64,000 nucleotides of DNA, taken from positions 124,001 through 188,000 of the forward strand of contig NZ_SCFN01000008.1 in NCBI RefSeq assembly GCF_004138285.1, written 5' to 3'. Shown one piece after another: positions 33,156 to 42,605 of this stretch (the stretch's first letter is position 1; each line of letters begins with the position of its first letter). A model generated the notes under the pieces. It worked only from the letters and a program-made list of their open reading frames with translations, searched no databases and was not told the origin of the DNA. The translations under genes were made by a program, and so were the position numbers. This DNA comes from Gottfriedia acidiceleris (lineage in GTDB: Bacteria; Bacillota; Bacilli; Bacillales; Bacillaceae_G).

Positions 33156-34430
33156 GTGTTAATCGAAAAACTTTTGCTACATGTTTTAATCATATTAAGT
33201 CCAATATTAATATACAGTATTATTTATGAAAGGCATGGCTATAAAGATAAAATTTATCTTTTTGGCATGTTTCAGGCTGTGGCAGGCTTTTTTTGCATGG
33301 CCTTTCCATACCCAGCATATGGGTTATTTTGGGATTTAAGATATATCCCACTAACTATTGCGTTTCTTTATTGCGGCTATCGCTGGGGGATCGTGACTTT
33401 TTTAGCGATCTTATTAGCTAGGATCATTTTAGGTGGAGACGCTATCATATTTGGTATGATCAGTATTACCTTATCCTCACTAGGGTCTTTAATTTTATTT
33501 AAATGGTTTTGGACATTTAAGCCTAAACAGAGAATATTTGCAACAGCTCTTATTAGTTTATGGCCTGCTTTAGTTCAACTAGGAATCTTATTTACTTTTT
33601 TATACGTAAATAAGATTAGTTTTAAAAGCGATTACAGACTATTTGGGTTAGTTTTAATTTTTATTGTAATAGAGTTAATCGCAATTACTTTAGGAGCAAA
33701 ATTGATTGAAACACTAATTGAAAACAAAATACTACATAAAGAAATCCAACGAGCTGAGAAACTTAATACGTTAAGTGAAATGGCAGCTTCTATTGCACAC
33801 GAAGTTAGGAATCCGCTTACAGTAGTTAAAGGTTTCCTGCAATTAATGCAAGAAAGCAAAGACAAACAATCTATGGAATATTTGCCACTAGTATTAAGCG
33901 AATTAGGTAGAGCAGAAGGAATCATTAATGATTATTTAAATTTTGCCAAGCCGCAATTTGAAAAAGTAGAAACGTTCAATTTAAAACAATGCGTATCAGA
34001 TGTAGTCACCTTATTAGTTCCTTTAGCTTTAAAGCAAAATGTTAAATTAAAAGGCGATACAGAGGTCGAAACATTTATAAATACAGATAAAAATCAATTT
34101 AAACAAGCACTAATAAACCTAATTAAAAACGCAATTGAGGCAACTAGCTCGGGGGGATTTGTACATACGAAGCTACACGAAGAAAAAGATAAAACAGTCA
34201 TTACGATTAGAGATAATGGAAAAGGAATGACTAAAGAACAGCTTTCACGTATAGGTACACTTTTCTATTCAACTAAAGAAAAGGGAACTGGCGTAGGGAC
34301 AACAGTCTCTGTTCGAATCATTGAAGCAATGAACGGAACAATCTCTTTCGAAAGTAGCGTTGATGAAGGAACAAAAGTAACGATTAAACTACCAAAAGTT
34401 GAGCCTAAAGAAAGTAAAGTGAATGGATAG
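33156..34430 (+). CDS. Sensor histidine kinase with 5TM-LYT-type sensor (KinB-like, orphan)
   Basis: Product of 424 residues. The N-terminal ~190 residues are a membrane sensor of the 5TMR-LYT type (GMFQAVAGFFCMAFPYPAYG, LRYIPLTIAFLYCGYRWGIV). The kinase core has H215 in IAHEVRNPLTVVKGFLQLMQ, NLIKNAIEATSSGG, IRDNGKGMTKEQLSRIG and KEKGTGVGTTVSVRIIE. Size, sensor and core fit KinB, a feeder kinase of the sporulation phosphorelay. Start is GTG 33156 with GTGAGGA upstream. No response regulator or lipoprotein partner is adjacent. Confidence 0.88.
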   Translation: MLIEKLLLHVLIILSPILIYSIIYERHGYKDKIYLFGMFQAVAGFFCMAFPYPAYGLFWDLRYIPLTIAFLYCGYRWGIVTFLAILLARIILGGDAIIFGMISITLSSLGSLILFKWFWTFKPKQRIFATALISLWPALVQLGILFTFLYVNKISFKSDYRLFGLVLIFIVIELIAITLGAKLIETLIENKILHKEIQRAEKLNTLSEMAASIAHEVRNPLTVVKGFLQLMQESKDKQSMEYLPLVLSELGRAEGIINDYLNFAKPQFEKVETFNLKQCVSDVVTLLVPLALKQNVKLKGDTEVETFINTDKNQFKQALINLIKNAIEATSSGGFVHTKLHEEKDKTVITIRDNGKGMTKEQLSRIGTLFYSTKEKGTGVGTTVSVRIIEAMNGTISFESSVDEGTKVTIKLPKVEPKESKVNG

Positions 34431-34495
34431 TTGATTAATAAGTATTTTTTTAAGATGGTTACAACTACTAGTTGGACCTTAATGGGAAATGAAAA

Positions 34496-34524
34496 AACGC
34501 TTAGAATTTAGACTAAGCGTTTCT
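34496..34524. terminator. Bidirectional terminator between kinase and methyltransferase genes
   Basis: AACGCTTAG pairs with CTAAGCGTT; AAAAAA on the left and TTTCTATT on the right serve both strands. Confidence 0.82.
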
Positions 34525-34549
34525 ATTAATGTGAGTAGTGTCCATAATA

Positions 34550-35326
34550 TTATTTCTTTCTAGCAAACCAAACTGTCCAACAGTCTTTTTCAACAATAGA
34601 ATTTTGATGCTGAAGCTTATTATCGATGAATTTTACTAGTTGATTTAGCTCTTCATCAGTGAGTTCATGAAGAATTGATCGGCCTGTTCTGAGTAATAAA
34701 TCACTCCGAAGTGATTCTAGGTTAGTATAGATACGTCTTGTTTCCCAAAGTTTTACTTTATTTTCTATATGAAACCCGGCTGACTCTAATGCTGAGCGCA
34801 TTTCTTGTGTATCATATCTTCTAGATATTTCTTTCGTTTTCAATTTTTGGTATAGCTCAAAAAAATAACCCCGTATATGGCTATCGTCTCCAGGAAGTAA
34901 ACAATCTTCTGGCGTCCGGTCTTGTACAATTAATATTCCATTCTTTTTTAGTAAACGGTTTGCCTCATCGAAACAGGCATTTAAATTATCTAAATGATGT
35001 ACTAAAGCTCTTTCCAAAACTACATCGTAATTTGAAGATGGAAGTTTAGTATTATATGCATCTCCATTACTAAAAGAAATGTTACTGTAGTCTTTACAAT
35101 TTTCAGCAGCACCTTTAAGCATTTCCTCTGAAAAATCTACCGCCGTAACGTGGTTTACTTTTAACTTAGCGAGAGCTTTCGAATAGATCCCTCCACCACA
35201 ACCGATATCAACTGCGTCTTTTTCAAATAAATCGACGTTATCCCTAATTAACTGAATCCATGATTGATCAGCCTCTCTAGTTGTATAAGTCTTTTTATTT
35301 TGTGCATCGTGGAAGTTGATGGCCAT
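34550..35326 (-). CDS. Class I SAM-dependent methyltransferase
   Basis: Product of 258 residues. The SAM-binding motif I is VDIGCGGGIYSKALAKLK, motif II ends in VTAVDFSEEMLKGA, and SFSNGDAYNTKLPSSNYDVV corresponds to motif post-II/III. This is a Methyltransf_11/25-like fold for small-molecule substrates; which one is unknown. GGGAGG lies 8 bases before the ATG. It is monocistronic. Confidence 0.87.
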   Translation of the reverse strand: MAINFHDAQNKKTYTTREADQSWIQLIRDNVDLFEKDAVDIGCGGGIYSKALAKLKVNHVTAVDFSEEMLKGAAENCKDYSNISFSNGDAYNTKLPSSNYDVVLERALVHHLDNLNACFDEANRLLKKNGILIVQDRTPEDCLLPGDDSHIRGYFFELYQKLKTKEISRRYDTQEMRSALESAGFHIENKVKLWETRRIYTNLESLRSDLLLRTGRSILHELTDEELNQLVKFIDNKLQHQNSIVEKDCWTVWFARKK

Positions 35327-35472
35327 GTAATTACCTCCCCAAAATTTGATTTTAGATGCGTCTACATTATTAGTATAGACGATGATATTACACTGAATAA
35401 TATCAATAAGTTATTGGAATTAATAAGTTATTTTTATTAAAAAAAGCGTCAGATAAAAAAGGAATGGTGAAA

Positions 35473-35793
35473 ATGGAAGGTACAATAGAAAGATTTGAAA
35501 GCTTAAGAACTGAACTAATCAATCACTATGAAGCATCAAAAGGAAGTATCTTTGGACATAAAGGATTAAAAATACAAGGTAAAGTTTTTGTGTTCTATAA
35601 TGACCCAAATATTGTTTTAAAGCTAAAGCCAGAAGATGTTGCAACAGCTTTATTAATAAACGGAGCAAAAAATTTTGACCCAATGGGTGGGAAACCTATG
35701 AGAGAATGGGTTGAAATTCCATACGGGAATCAACAGTGGTTTGATTATGCTATAAAAGGTATGATATACGTTAAAAGTTTACTAAAAAATTAA
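35473..35793 (+). CDS. TfoX N-terminal/YjbR-like small protein
   Basis: Product of 106 residues. The pattern KGLKIQGKVFVFYNDPNIVL followed by LKPEDVATALLINGAKNFD and MGGKPMREWVEIP fits the TfoX_N/YjbR superfamily (single compact alpha/beta domain with the GxPMxxWV motif). Function is unknown in Bacillus; distant relatives include the Sxy competence regulator, which does not imply the same role. ATG 35473 is chosen for spacing from AAAAAGGA; 35464 is the alternative. Confidence 0.7.
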   Translation: MEGTIERFESLRTELINHYEASKGSIFGHKGLKIQGKVFVFYNDPNIVLKLKPEDVATALLINGAKNFDPMGGKPMREWVEIPYGNQQWFDYAIKGMIYVKSLLKN

Positions 35794-35874
35794 TAACTAA
35801 AAAATTGTTTGATATAAACTATGGATAGAAATTTATTCATTTCTATCGCTTTAATTTTAAGGAGAATGATATAA

Positions 35875-36552
35875 GTGAACAATCGTAAAGTAGCAGTTTC
35901 TTGGAGTGGTGGGAAGGATTGTTGTTTAGCATTAGATTTACTAATTAAAAATAAATATGAAGTGGCATGTCTAGTATCAATGGTTTCGAAAAAGGATGAG
36001 AGGAATCATGCGCATGGGACTCAGCTTAAATTCTTACAAATGCAAGCAGATGCAATTGGAATTCCTCTTGTCATGATTGACTCAGCAGGTAAATACGAGG
36101 AGTCAATGATTAATGGACTAAAAACAATAAAAGAGCAATTTGATCTTTCTGCGATTGCATTTGGTACTTTATATGTTGAGGAAGATCGGCAATGGAATGA
36201 ACTAGTTGCAACCAAGGCGGGACTTGAACCGATTTTCCCCGTGTGGATTAAGAAAAGTGAAACCACTATTTTACTAGACCAGTGGCTAGCGACTGGATAC
36301 GATGCAATTATTTGTAGGGCAAGAGAAAATATTTTTGATTCTACGATCGTAGGAAAGAGCTTAAATAATGATTTAAAAGAACTATTCATTAGCAAAGAAA
36401 TCTGTTTAATGGGCGAGAGCGGAGAATATCATACGTTTGTAATTGACGGACCATTATTCAAAGAACGCTTAAATATAATAGGTGCAGATACAATTCTAAA
36501 TAGTGGATTATGGTCTTTAAATATTAAAGAAATACAAACAACTATTAAATAG
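35875..36552 (+). CDS. Dph6-related ATP-binding protein (diphthine-ammonia ligase family)
   Basis: Product of 225 residues with an N-terminal PP-loop, AVSWSGGKDCCLALDLL, and the family-specific ESGEYHTFVIDGPLF near the C-terminus. The archaeal and eukaryotic relatives amidate diphthine, but bacteria lack diphthamide, so a different ATP-dependent amidation or adenylation is likely. Start is GTG 35875 with AAGGAG 9 bases upstream. It is 80 bases after the TfoX-like gene. Confidence 0.88.
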   Translation: MNNRKVAVSWSGGKDCCLALDLLIKNKYEVACLVSMVSKKDERNHAHGTQLKFLQMQADAIGIPLVMIDSAGKYEESMINGLKTIKEQFDLSAIAFGTLYVEEDRQWNELVATKAGLEPIFPVWIKKSETTILLDQWLATGYDAIICRARENIFDSTIVGKSLNNDLKELFISKEICLMGESGEYHTFVIDGPLFKERLNIIGADTILNSGLWSLNIKEIQTTIK

Positions 36553-36640
36553 ATTCTACTGGTTTTTTTATAAAGATAATATAGTTTGAGAATGCTATTA
36601 ACATTGCTTTAGAGTAATTTGGCATATAAGAGGAGTTTGC

Positions 36641-37630
36641 ATGATGAAGCATTATGTTGCAATTGATTTAGGCGGATCTGCAATAAAGTTTGCATTAATG
36701 AAAGAGGATGGGGGCATTGTCGAAAAGGGCTCAGTGTCGACACCTAAGGATGGTTTACACGACTTTATTAGCGAAGTGATTACTATTGTTAAAAACTATG
36801 AAAATAAAGTTAAGTTGGAAGGTATTGCATTAAGTATACCAGGAGCAGTAAATATTGAGACAGGTATTATTCAAGGGAGTAGCGCCGTACCTTATATACA
36901 TGGGCCGAATATAAAGCAATTATTATTTGAGAGTACCGGATACAGAGTAGAATTAGAAAACGACGCAAATTGTGCTGGGCTTGCTGAAGGATGGATTGGC
37001 GCGGCGAAAGATATAAACGATTTCATATGCATAGTGATTGGCACAGGTATCGGTGGTGTGGTCGTACTAGATAAAAAAGTGCGAAGAGGTAAAAATGAAC
37101 ATGCAGGTGAATTTGGAAGTATGCTTATGAAGGAGTGCACAGAGGAGTCGCTTGTAAAAGATGTTAGAAAATTGATAAGTAAAACAATAAGAAAACTTTT
37201 AGGAAAACCAACTGGAGAAACATTAGGATACTCATGGAGTCATTTCGCTTCAACAACCAGCCTAGTTCAAGCTGTCTCAAAGCGAAAAGGTCTAGGTTTG
37301 GAGAGTTTAAACGGTAAAGAGGTATTCGATTTGCTTGAAAAAGGCGACAAAGTTGTAAGAGAAGAATTCGATAGGTTTGTAAAATACTTGGCAGTAGGAA
37401 TCTTTAATTTGGCTTATGTTATTGATCCCGAGAAAATATTAATTGGTGGAGCAATAAGTGAAAGTGATGAATTAATTAAACGAATAAATGAAACCTTAGC
37501 TGCTATGAGAGGGAAGTACGCAATTTTAGATATATCAGTTGAAAGATGTGCATTTGAAAATGACTCGAATCTAATAGGTGCGCTTTGGCATTTTAAAAGT
37601 AGGGTAGAACAGGAAAAGCTGGGGGCGTAA
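36641..37630 (+). CDS. ROK family sugar kinase-like protein
   Basis: Product of 329 residues in the ROK (repressor, ORF, kinase) family: AIDLGGSAIKFALMKEDGG is the phosphate loop, LENDANCAGLAEGWIGAAKD holds the catalytic Asp, and IVIGTGIGGVVVL the second glycine loop. There is no helix-turn-helix, so it is a kinase type. The usual zinc-binding CxCGxxGCxE motif is missing and the usual ExGH His is replaced (GEFGSM), which sets it apart from glucokinases. Its position next to nothing of known sugar metabolism leaves the substrate open. AGGAG precedes the double ATG at 36641/36644. Confidence 0.87.
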   Translation: MMKHYVAIDLGGSAIKFALMKEDGGIVEKGSVSTPKDGLHDFISEVITIVKNYENKVKLEGIALSIPGAVNIETGIIQGSSAVPYIHGPNIKQLLFESTGYRVELENDANCAGLAEGWIGAAKDINDFICIVIGTGIGGVVVLDKKVRRGKNEHAGEFGSMLMKECTEESLVKDVRKLISKTIRKLLGKPTGETLGYSWSHFASTTSLVQAVSKRKGLGLESLNGKEVFDLLEKGDKVVREEFDRFVKYLAVGIFNLAYVIDPEKILIGGAISESDELIKRINETLAAMRGKYAILDISVERCAFENDSNLIGALWHFKSRVEQEKLGA

Positions 37631-37632
37631 AG

Positions 37633-37757
37633 CTGCAAATAAAAGTGGTAGAAGTGCAAGTGAAAATCCCGGAACTGTAATGAAAAATCGTAAAAGTGCA
37701 AATATAAAACTAAAACTGCAATTAAAAAAGACAAAACTGCAAATAAACAGACTATTA
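37633..37757. repeat. Degenerate 21-nt-period tandem repeat after the ROK gene
   Basis: CTGCAAATAAAA-like units begin at 37633 (ctgcaaat), 37654 (gtgcaagt), 37675 (ctgtaatg), 37696 (gtgcaaat), 37716 (ctgcaatt) and 37737 (ctgcaaat), a spacing of 20-21 bases. It starts immediately after the ROK stop codon. One plus-strand frame encodes heptad-like KLQIKVV and EVQVKIP units but is broken by stops. Confidence 0.7.
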
Positions 37758-37816
37758 TAGCCAAACAATAGCCAGAATCAACATCAATTTACTAGATACA
37801 AATAAGACCAATCAAA

Positions 37817-37870
37817 AACAAGCTAAAATCGCCTAAATACAATTAATTTAGGTGACTTTAGCTTGTTTTT
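37817..37870. terminator. Bidirectional terminator between ROK and epimerase genes
   Basis: AACAAGCTAAAATCGCCTAA pairs with TTAGGTGACTTTAGCTTGTT (one mismatch), followed by T residues. Confidence 0.85.
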
Positions 37871-37878
37871 ATACTAGC

Positions 37879-38874
37879 TTACTTTCGATCATTTGTATTT
37901 AAGTACCAGTCAGCATAACGCTTAATTCCTTCACTAATTGATACTTTAGGTTCATAGTTTAAATCATTTTTGATTTTTTCAATATTTAGTGTATAGTCAT
38001 AGCTTAAGAAATTGGCAATATGCTTGGAAACTTTAGGTGGTTTGTTAGTAATCCTCGCAATTATTTCCAAATTCAACGCGATAAATGACAGTAGTTTTGG
38101 TGAGATATTTTTTGTATTCAACTCTTTATTTAAGGCTAAGAAGAGCTGTTTAAGCACGTCAATTAAATAAATAGGTTGATCATTTGTAATATTGTAGTAT
38201 TCACCATTAAAGGCATCATCCGCATTCATACAAGCTATGATCATATCGACAACATTATCGATATAAGTAAAATCCATTAGAACTTGTCCTTTATGAACTA
38301 ATGGAATTCCTCCATTTTCATTGATCTGAATAAATCTTCCGAAAATCGTATGATCGAAAGGACCAAAAATTTGTCTAGGTCTTAGTGAGATTGCCGGTAG
38401 TCCTTTTTCAATTGCATCTTCAATAATTAAATCTGCCATGTGCTTTGTTTTAGCGTAGTAATTAGAGTGTTTTGATGGCAGCGGATCACTTTCTTTAACA
38501 TTTTTACGACTTTCACTAGTAAAGTATACACTCGGCGTCGAAATATTAATAAACTTTTTTAAATCTGTTGAAAGTGAAGCTTTAACAATATTCTTTGTCC
38601 CTTCAACATTTGTTTTCTCAAATTCAGAAAAATGTCCAAAAGGTGCTGCAAGTGCAGCACAATGGATTACATAGTCTACATTCTTTATATTCTTCTCTAA
38701 TAAGACAGAGTCATTTAAATCTCCTTTGACAAAGGTGACATTTTCCATCTTGTTGAAAAATTTAGCTGCTTCCTCATTTCTTCCAAAGGCTATAACGGAA
38801 TAGCCTATTTCACTTAATTTTTTAGTAGTATGTTTTCCTAAAAAACCCGTGGCACCACTTATGAAAACATTCAT
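37879..38874 (-). CDS. NAD(P)-dependent epimerase/dehydratase (extended SDR, 3-beta-HSD-like)
   Basis: Product of 331 residues. The Rossmann motif is VFISGATGFLGKHTTKKL, the catalytic Ser/Tyr/Lys set is NISTPSVYFTSE and YYAKTKHMADLII, and the substrate-side LRPRQIFGPFD is typical of extended SDRs. Members oxidise or epimerise sugar nucleotides, sterol-like or lipid substrates; no neighbour narrows this. It is 20 bases downstream of a DUF2500 gene on the same strand and probably cotranscribed. Confidence 0.87.
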   Translation of the reverse strand: MNVFISGATGFLGKHTTKKLSEIGYSVIAFGRNEEAAKFFNKMENVTFVKGDLNDSVLLEKNIKNVDYVIHCAALAAPFGHFSEFEKTNVEGTKNIVKASLSTDLKKFINISTPSVYFTSESRKNVKESDPLPSKHSNYYAKTKHMADLIIEDAIEKGLPAISLRPRQIFGPFDHTIFGRFIQINENGGIPLVHKGQVLMDFTYIDNVVDMIIACMNADDAFNGEYYNITNDQPIYLIDVLKQLFLALNKELNTKNISPKLLSFIALNLEIIARITNKPPKVSKHIANFLSYDYTLNIEKIKNDLNYEPKVSISEGIKRYADWYLNTNDRK

Positions 38875-38894
38875 TAATCCACCCCGAAAAGAAA

Positions 38895-39266
38895 TTATTG
38901 TCGCTCAAAGTTTATGAATCTTGTTCCTTGGAAAGTTAGTTTTCCCGTATCATTTTCTACTAATTGACCATAAATGAACCCATCAATTTGAAATTCAATT
39001 CTGTCTCCAGATTCGACCTCAAGTGTAACATAATAATGTGTAGAGGAATGAGCAAACTGGTTCGTATTAGCACGCTGAATATAATCTATTCTTTTCGTAA
39101 CTATTTTTGCTGGGACAATTAATTTGGGTTGTTTATTATTATAATTCCATTGCTTTAATCCTTTTATTAGTGCAAAAAATATACCTGCAAAAACGAAGAC
39201 GAAAATGATCGGAAATACGAAAGCAATAATTTTAAAAGCATCAAAACCTGCACCAAACCCTGACAT
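38895..39266 (-). CDS. DUF2500 membrane protein
   Basis: Product of 123 residues with one strong membrane helix (IIAFVFPIIFVFVFAGIFFA, ~residues 13-32) followed by a small extramembrane beta domain: YYVTLEVESGDRIEFQIDGF and GKLTFQGTRFINFER are the conserved DUF2500 signatures. Function is unknown. It heads a two-gene minus-strand unit with the SDR gene. GGGGG lies upstream of the ATG. Confidence 0.82.
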   Translation of the reverse strand: MSGFGAGFDAFKIIAFVFPIIFVFVFAGIFFALIKGLKQWNYNNKQPKLIVPAKIVTKRIDYIQRANTNQFAHSSTHYYVTLEVESGDRIEFQIDGFIYGQLVENDTGKLTFQGTRFINFERQ

Positions 39267-39828
39267 TATTAAGACCCCCTTTTAATAAATTGTAAGGCTC
39301 CCATTTCTTAATCCTTTTAAGTCTAATTGGACTATATATATAGTTTATTAAATTTTCTGAAAGTAATAAACTTATTTCTTTCAACAAGCAAATAAAATTG
39401 GAGATGAATTGTAAACGTTAAAATATTTTAGTGAATTTTATTACTTTTGTTATTCGGATATAATTCTAAAATCGATCAAATTAGTAAAAAATTGTAAAAA
39501 AATTACTATTAATAATCTAATAGAACTACTATCAAAAAAGCTTTAAATTAAATGGGAATCTTGTTATTTTCCTTATTTGAACATTAATTGTGACAGAATA
39601 AAAAACTAAGTAAAAAATCCTTCCATTTTAGTAAATTTTAATTGAATTAATTATTGACCAATAATATCCATGGGAGTAGGATACTCTTAATAGAATTCTT
39701 TTTTTCTTTATTATGTTCCTTTGCCAAAGTAATAGTTTTTAAAACTAGTATGGTGATCAGTGCTAGTAAGATTGTTATCTACTAACAGTAAGAATTGAAA
39801 TAAGGCTTGCGAGGAGATACAGGGTTAG
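39267..39828. promoter_or_regulatory. Regulatory region upstream of the galactokinase-like gene
   Basis: A plausible vegetative promoter is TTGACC (39654-39659), 17 bases, TAGGAT (39677-39682). Further right AAAGTAATAGTTTTTAAAAC (39726-39745) lies within a palindrome AGTTTTTAAAACT and is repeated almost exactly in front of the repressor gene at 40562. The rest is AT-rich with no gene seen. Confidence 0.5.
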
Positions 39829-39921
39829 ATGATTAAATGTTTGGTTTTAATCTATTTCTATCTAATCGAAGCCGGTGGTGATCATCATGGAAAATTAGTT
39901 ATAGGAGTGATTAGAAAATGA
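39829..39921 (+). CDS. Possible 30-codon leader peptide overlapping the galactokinase-like gene
   Basis: ATG 39829 follows GAGGAG and AGGG; the frame runs 30 codons and its TGA overlaps the next ATG (ATGA), a typical coupling arrangement. The peptide (MIKCLVLIYFYLIEAGGDHH then GKLVIGVIRK) has a hydrophobic half but no known family. It may be chance; the overlap and ribosome binding site are the only support. Confidence 0.3.
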   Translation: MIKCLVLIYFYLIEAGGDHHGKLVIGVIRK

Positions 39922-40355
39922 ATGTTAAAGACTTAGTATCAGTATACAATCAGTATTACAGTCATTCTAATTTACGCGTTTTTTTTGTATCAGGTCATAC
40001 TGACGAAATTGAAGAAATTACAGATTTTGATGGAAACGGTCAACATATTTCACAATCAGTTGGCATTTATGTGATTTTGTCTAGAACAGAGACGCGATTA
40101 ATTAAATTAGTATCCTTAAACTTCGAAGATTTAGGAATCATTGAAATTTCTTTAAATGATTTAGGTGATGAAATAAAGCATGACTGGACTAGCTACTTAA
40201 AGAAAGTGATAAGTTATTTAAAACAAGCAGGGTATCGTATTAATAGGGGGATGGATATACTGATTTACAGTAATCTTCCAAATGAAGTAGGGCTATCCTC
40301 AACCAAATCAGTTGAAGCGTTAACAGATACAATGTTAAAAACTTTATACGAATAG
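39918..40355 (+). CDS. Truncated, degenerate galactokinase-like (GHMP) N-terminal domain
   Basis: Product of 145 residues, against ~390 for galactokinase. The order of conserved pieces follows bacterial GalK: LRVFFVSGHTDE in place of the GRVNLIGEHTDY substrate motif, LVSLNFEDLGIIEISLNDLG, DWTSYLKKVISYLKQAGYRI, GMDILIYSNLPNEVGLSSTK in place of the PxGAGLSSSAS ATP loop. Both active motifs are altered and everything after the ATP loop is missing, so kinase activity is very unlikely. The frame is nevertheless intact, with GGAG before the ATG. It precedes a GalR-type repressor gene. Either a remnant of a lost gal operon or a retained sugar-sensing fragment. Confidence 0.7.
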   Translation: MNVKDLVSVYNQYYSHSNLRVFFVSGHTDEIEEITDFDGNGQHISQSVGIYVILSRTETRLIKLVSLNFEDLGIIEISLNDLGDEIKHDWTSYLKKVISYLKQAGYRINRGMDILIYSNLPNEVGLSSTKSVEALTDTMLKTLYE

Positions 40356-40531
40356 AAATGAGAAACCACATCAAAATTTTCAACAATTATAAAAACAGCT
40401 AAGATTACTCCAGAAAAATTAAATTCTCCTCCTGTAAATTATAATATTTCAAATTTGCGTAAATAAAACTTAATAATACGATCTTAATTTAAAGAAAGTA
40501 AAATATGTAAAAAATTCTCCATATTTAATGA

Positions 40532-41602
<1,071 letters not shown>

Positions 41603-41705
41603 AACAGTTAATTGCGAAATTTGTAAGATAATTGCTAAAAATTAAACATTTTACTTTTAATCTTAACTCTTTTTAGTATAATTAAAAATTAAAAGGAGTG
41701 GGAAC

Positions 41706-42554
41706 GTGAAGGTTGGGTATTTAGGTCCTGAGGCGACTTTTACACATGTTGCTGTTCGGTCTGTTTTTAAGAATGATGAACATATTGCTTATTCTAGCAT
41801 TCCAGTTTGTATGGATAGTGTAGCAGAAGGTGAAGTTGATTTAGTTGTCGTTCCAATAGAGAATTCGGTTGAAGGATCTGTGACTACAACGATTGATTAT
41901 CTTGTACATGAACAGCCATTAAAAATGGTTGGTGAAATTATTATACCGATAAGACAGCATTTATTGATGGCAAAAGGACAAGCACATCGAGTAAAGGATA
42001 TTGAGGTGATTTATTCTCATTCTCATGCGTTAGCTCAGTGCCATACATTTTTGCATAATCAATATAAATATACAAAGCTAGAACCGGTTACTTCTACAAG
42101 TGCCGCAGCTAAAATTGTTAGTGAGCAATCTAATGAGTGTATAGCTGCTATCGCTAACGAATTTGCTGCAAAGAAATATGGATTAGAAATTGTTGCTTCA
42201 GATATTCACTCTAATTCGTATAATCACACGAGATTTATTGTTTTGCAAAGACAAGAAGCTAAACTAGCAACAAATTATTTTGAACCTAAACATACTAAGG
42301 CGACTTTAGTTATTAACATGCCGGAGAATCGTGCAGGTGCACTTCACCAAGTGCTTTCTGCATTTGCATGGAGACAAATTGACCTCTCAAAAATTGAGTC
42401 ACGCCCGACGAAAACTGGATTAGGAAATTACTTTTTCATAATTGATGTAGAAATGGGTTATGATGATGTTTTATTACCTGGAGTTAAGCAAGAATTAGAA
42501 GCTTTAGGATTTACAGTAGAAGTTGTAGGAAGTTATTCAACAATATCACTATAA
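41706..42554 (+). CDS. pheA: Prephenate dehydratase
   Basis: Product of 282 residues that converts prephenate to phenylpyruvate in phenylalanine synthesis. The catalytic domain begins KVGYLGPEATFTHVAV, with VVPIENSVEGSVTTTIDYL and the TRF motif in NHTRFIVLQR; an ACT domain (LVINMPENRAGALHQVLSAF then IDLSKIESRPTKTGLGNYFF) provides allosteric Phe binding. Start is GTG 41706 with AAAAGGAGTGG upstream. It is monocistronic with a terminator following. Confidence 0.93.
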   Translation: MKVGYLGPEATFTHVAVRSVFKNDEHIAYSSIPVCMDSVAEGEVDLVVVPIENSVEGSVTTTIDYLVHEQPLKMVGEIIIPIRQHLLMAKGQAHRVKDIEVIYSHSHALAQCHTFLHNQYKYTKLEPVTSTSAAAKIVSEQSNECIAAIANEFAAKKYGLEIVASDIHSNSYNHTRFIVLQRQEAKLATNYFEPKHTKATLVINMPENRAGALHQVLSAFAWRQIDLSKIESRPTKTGLGNYFFIIDVEMGYDDVLLPGVKQELEALGFTVEVVGSYSTISL

Positions 42555-42588
42555 AAAAAGAGAAGGTTTATGAGCCTTCTCTTTTTAT
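42553..42588 (+). terminator. Terminator after pheA
   Basis: AAAGAGAAGGTTT pairs with GAGCCTTCTCTTT, followed by T residues. Confidence 0.88.
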
Positions 42589-42605
42589 ATTTTTTTATTT
42601 TTCCA

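Noticed and set aside
37414-37764. 116-codon minus-strand ORF with Leu/Phe/His/Tyr repeats
   Set aside because: It is antisense to the ROK gene and the 21-nt repeat and lacks a start signal.
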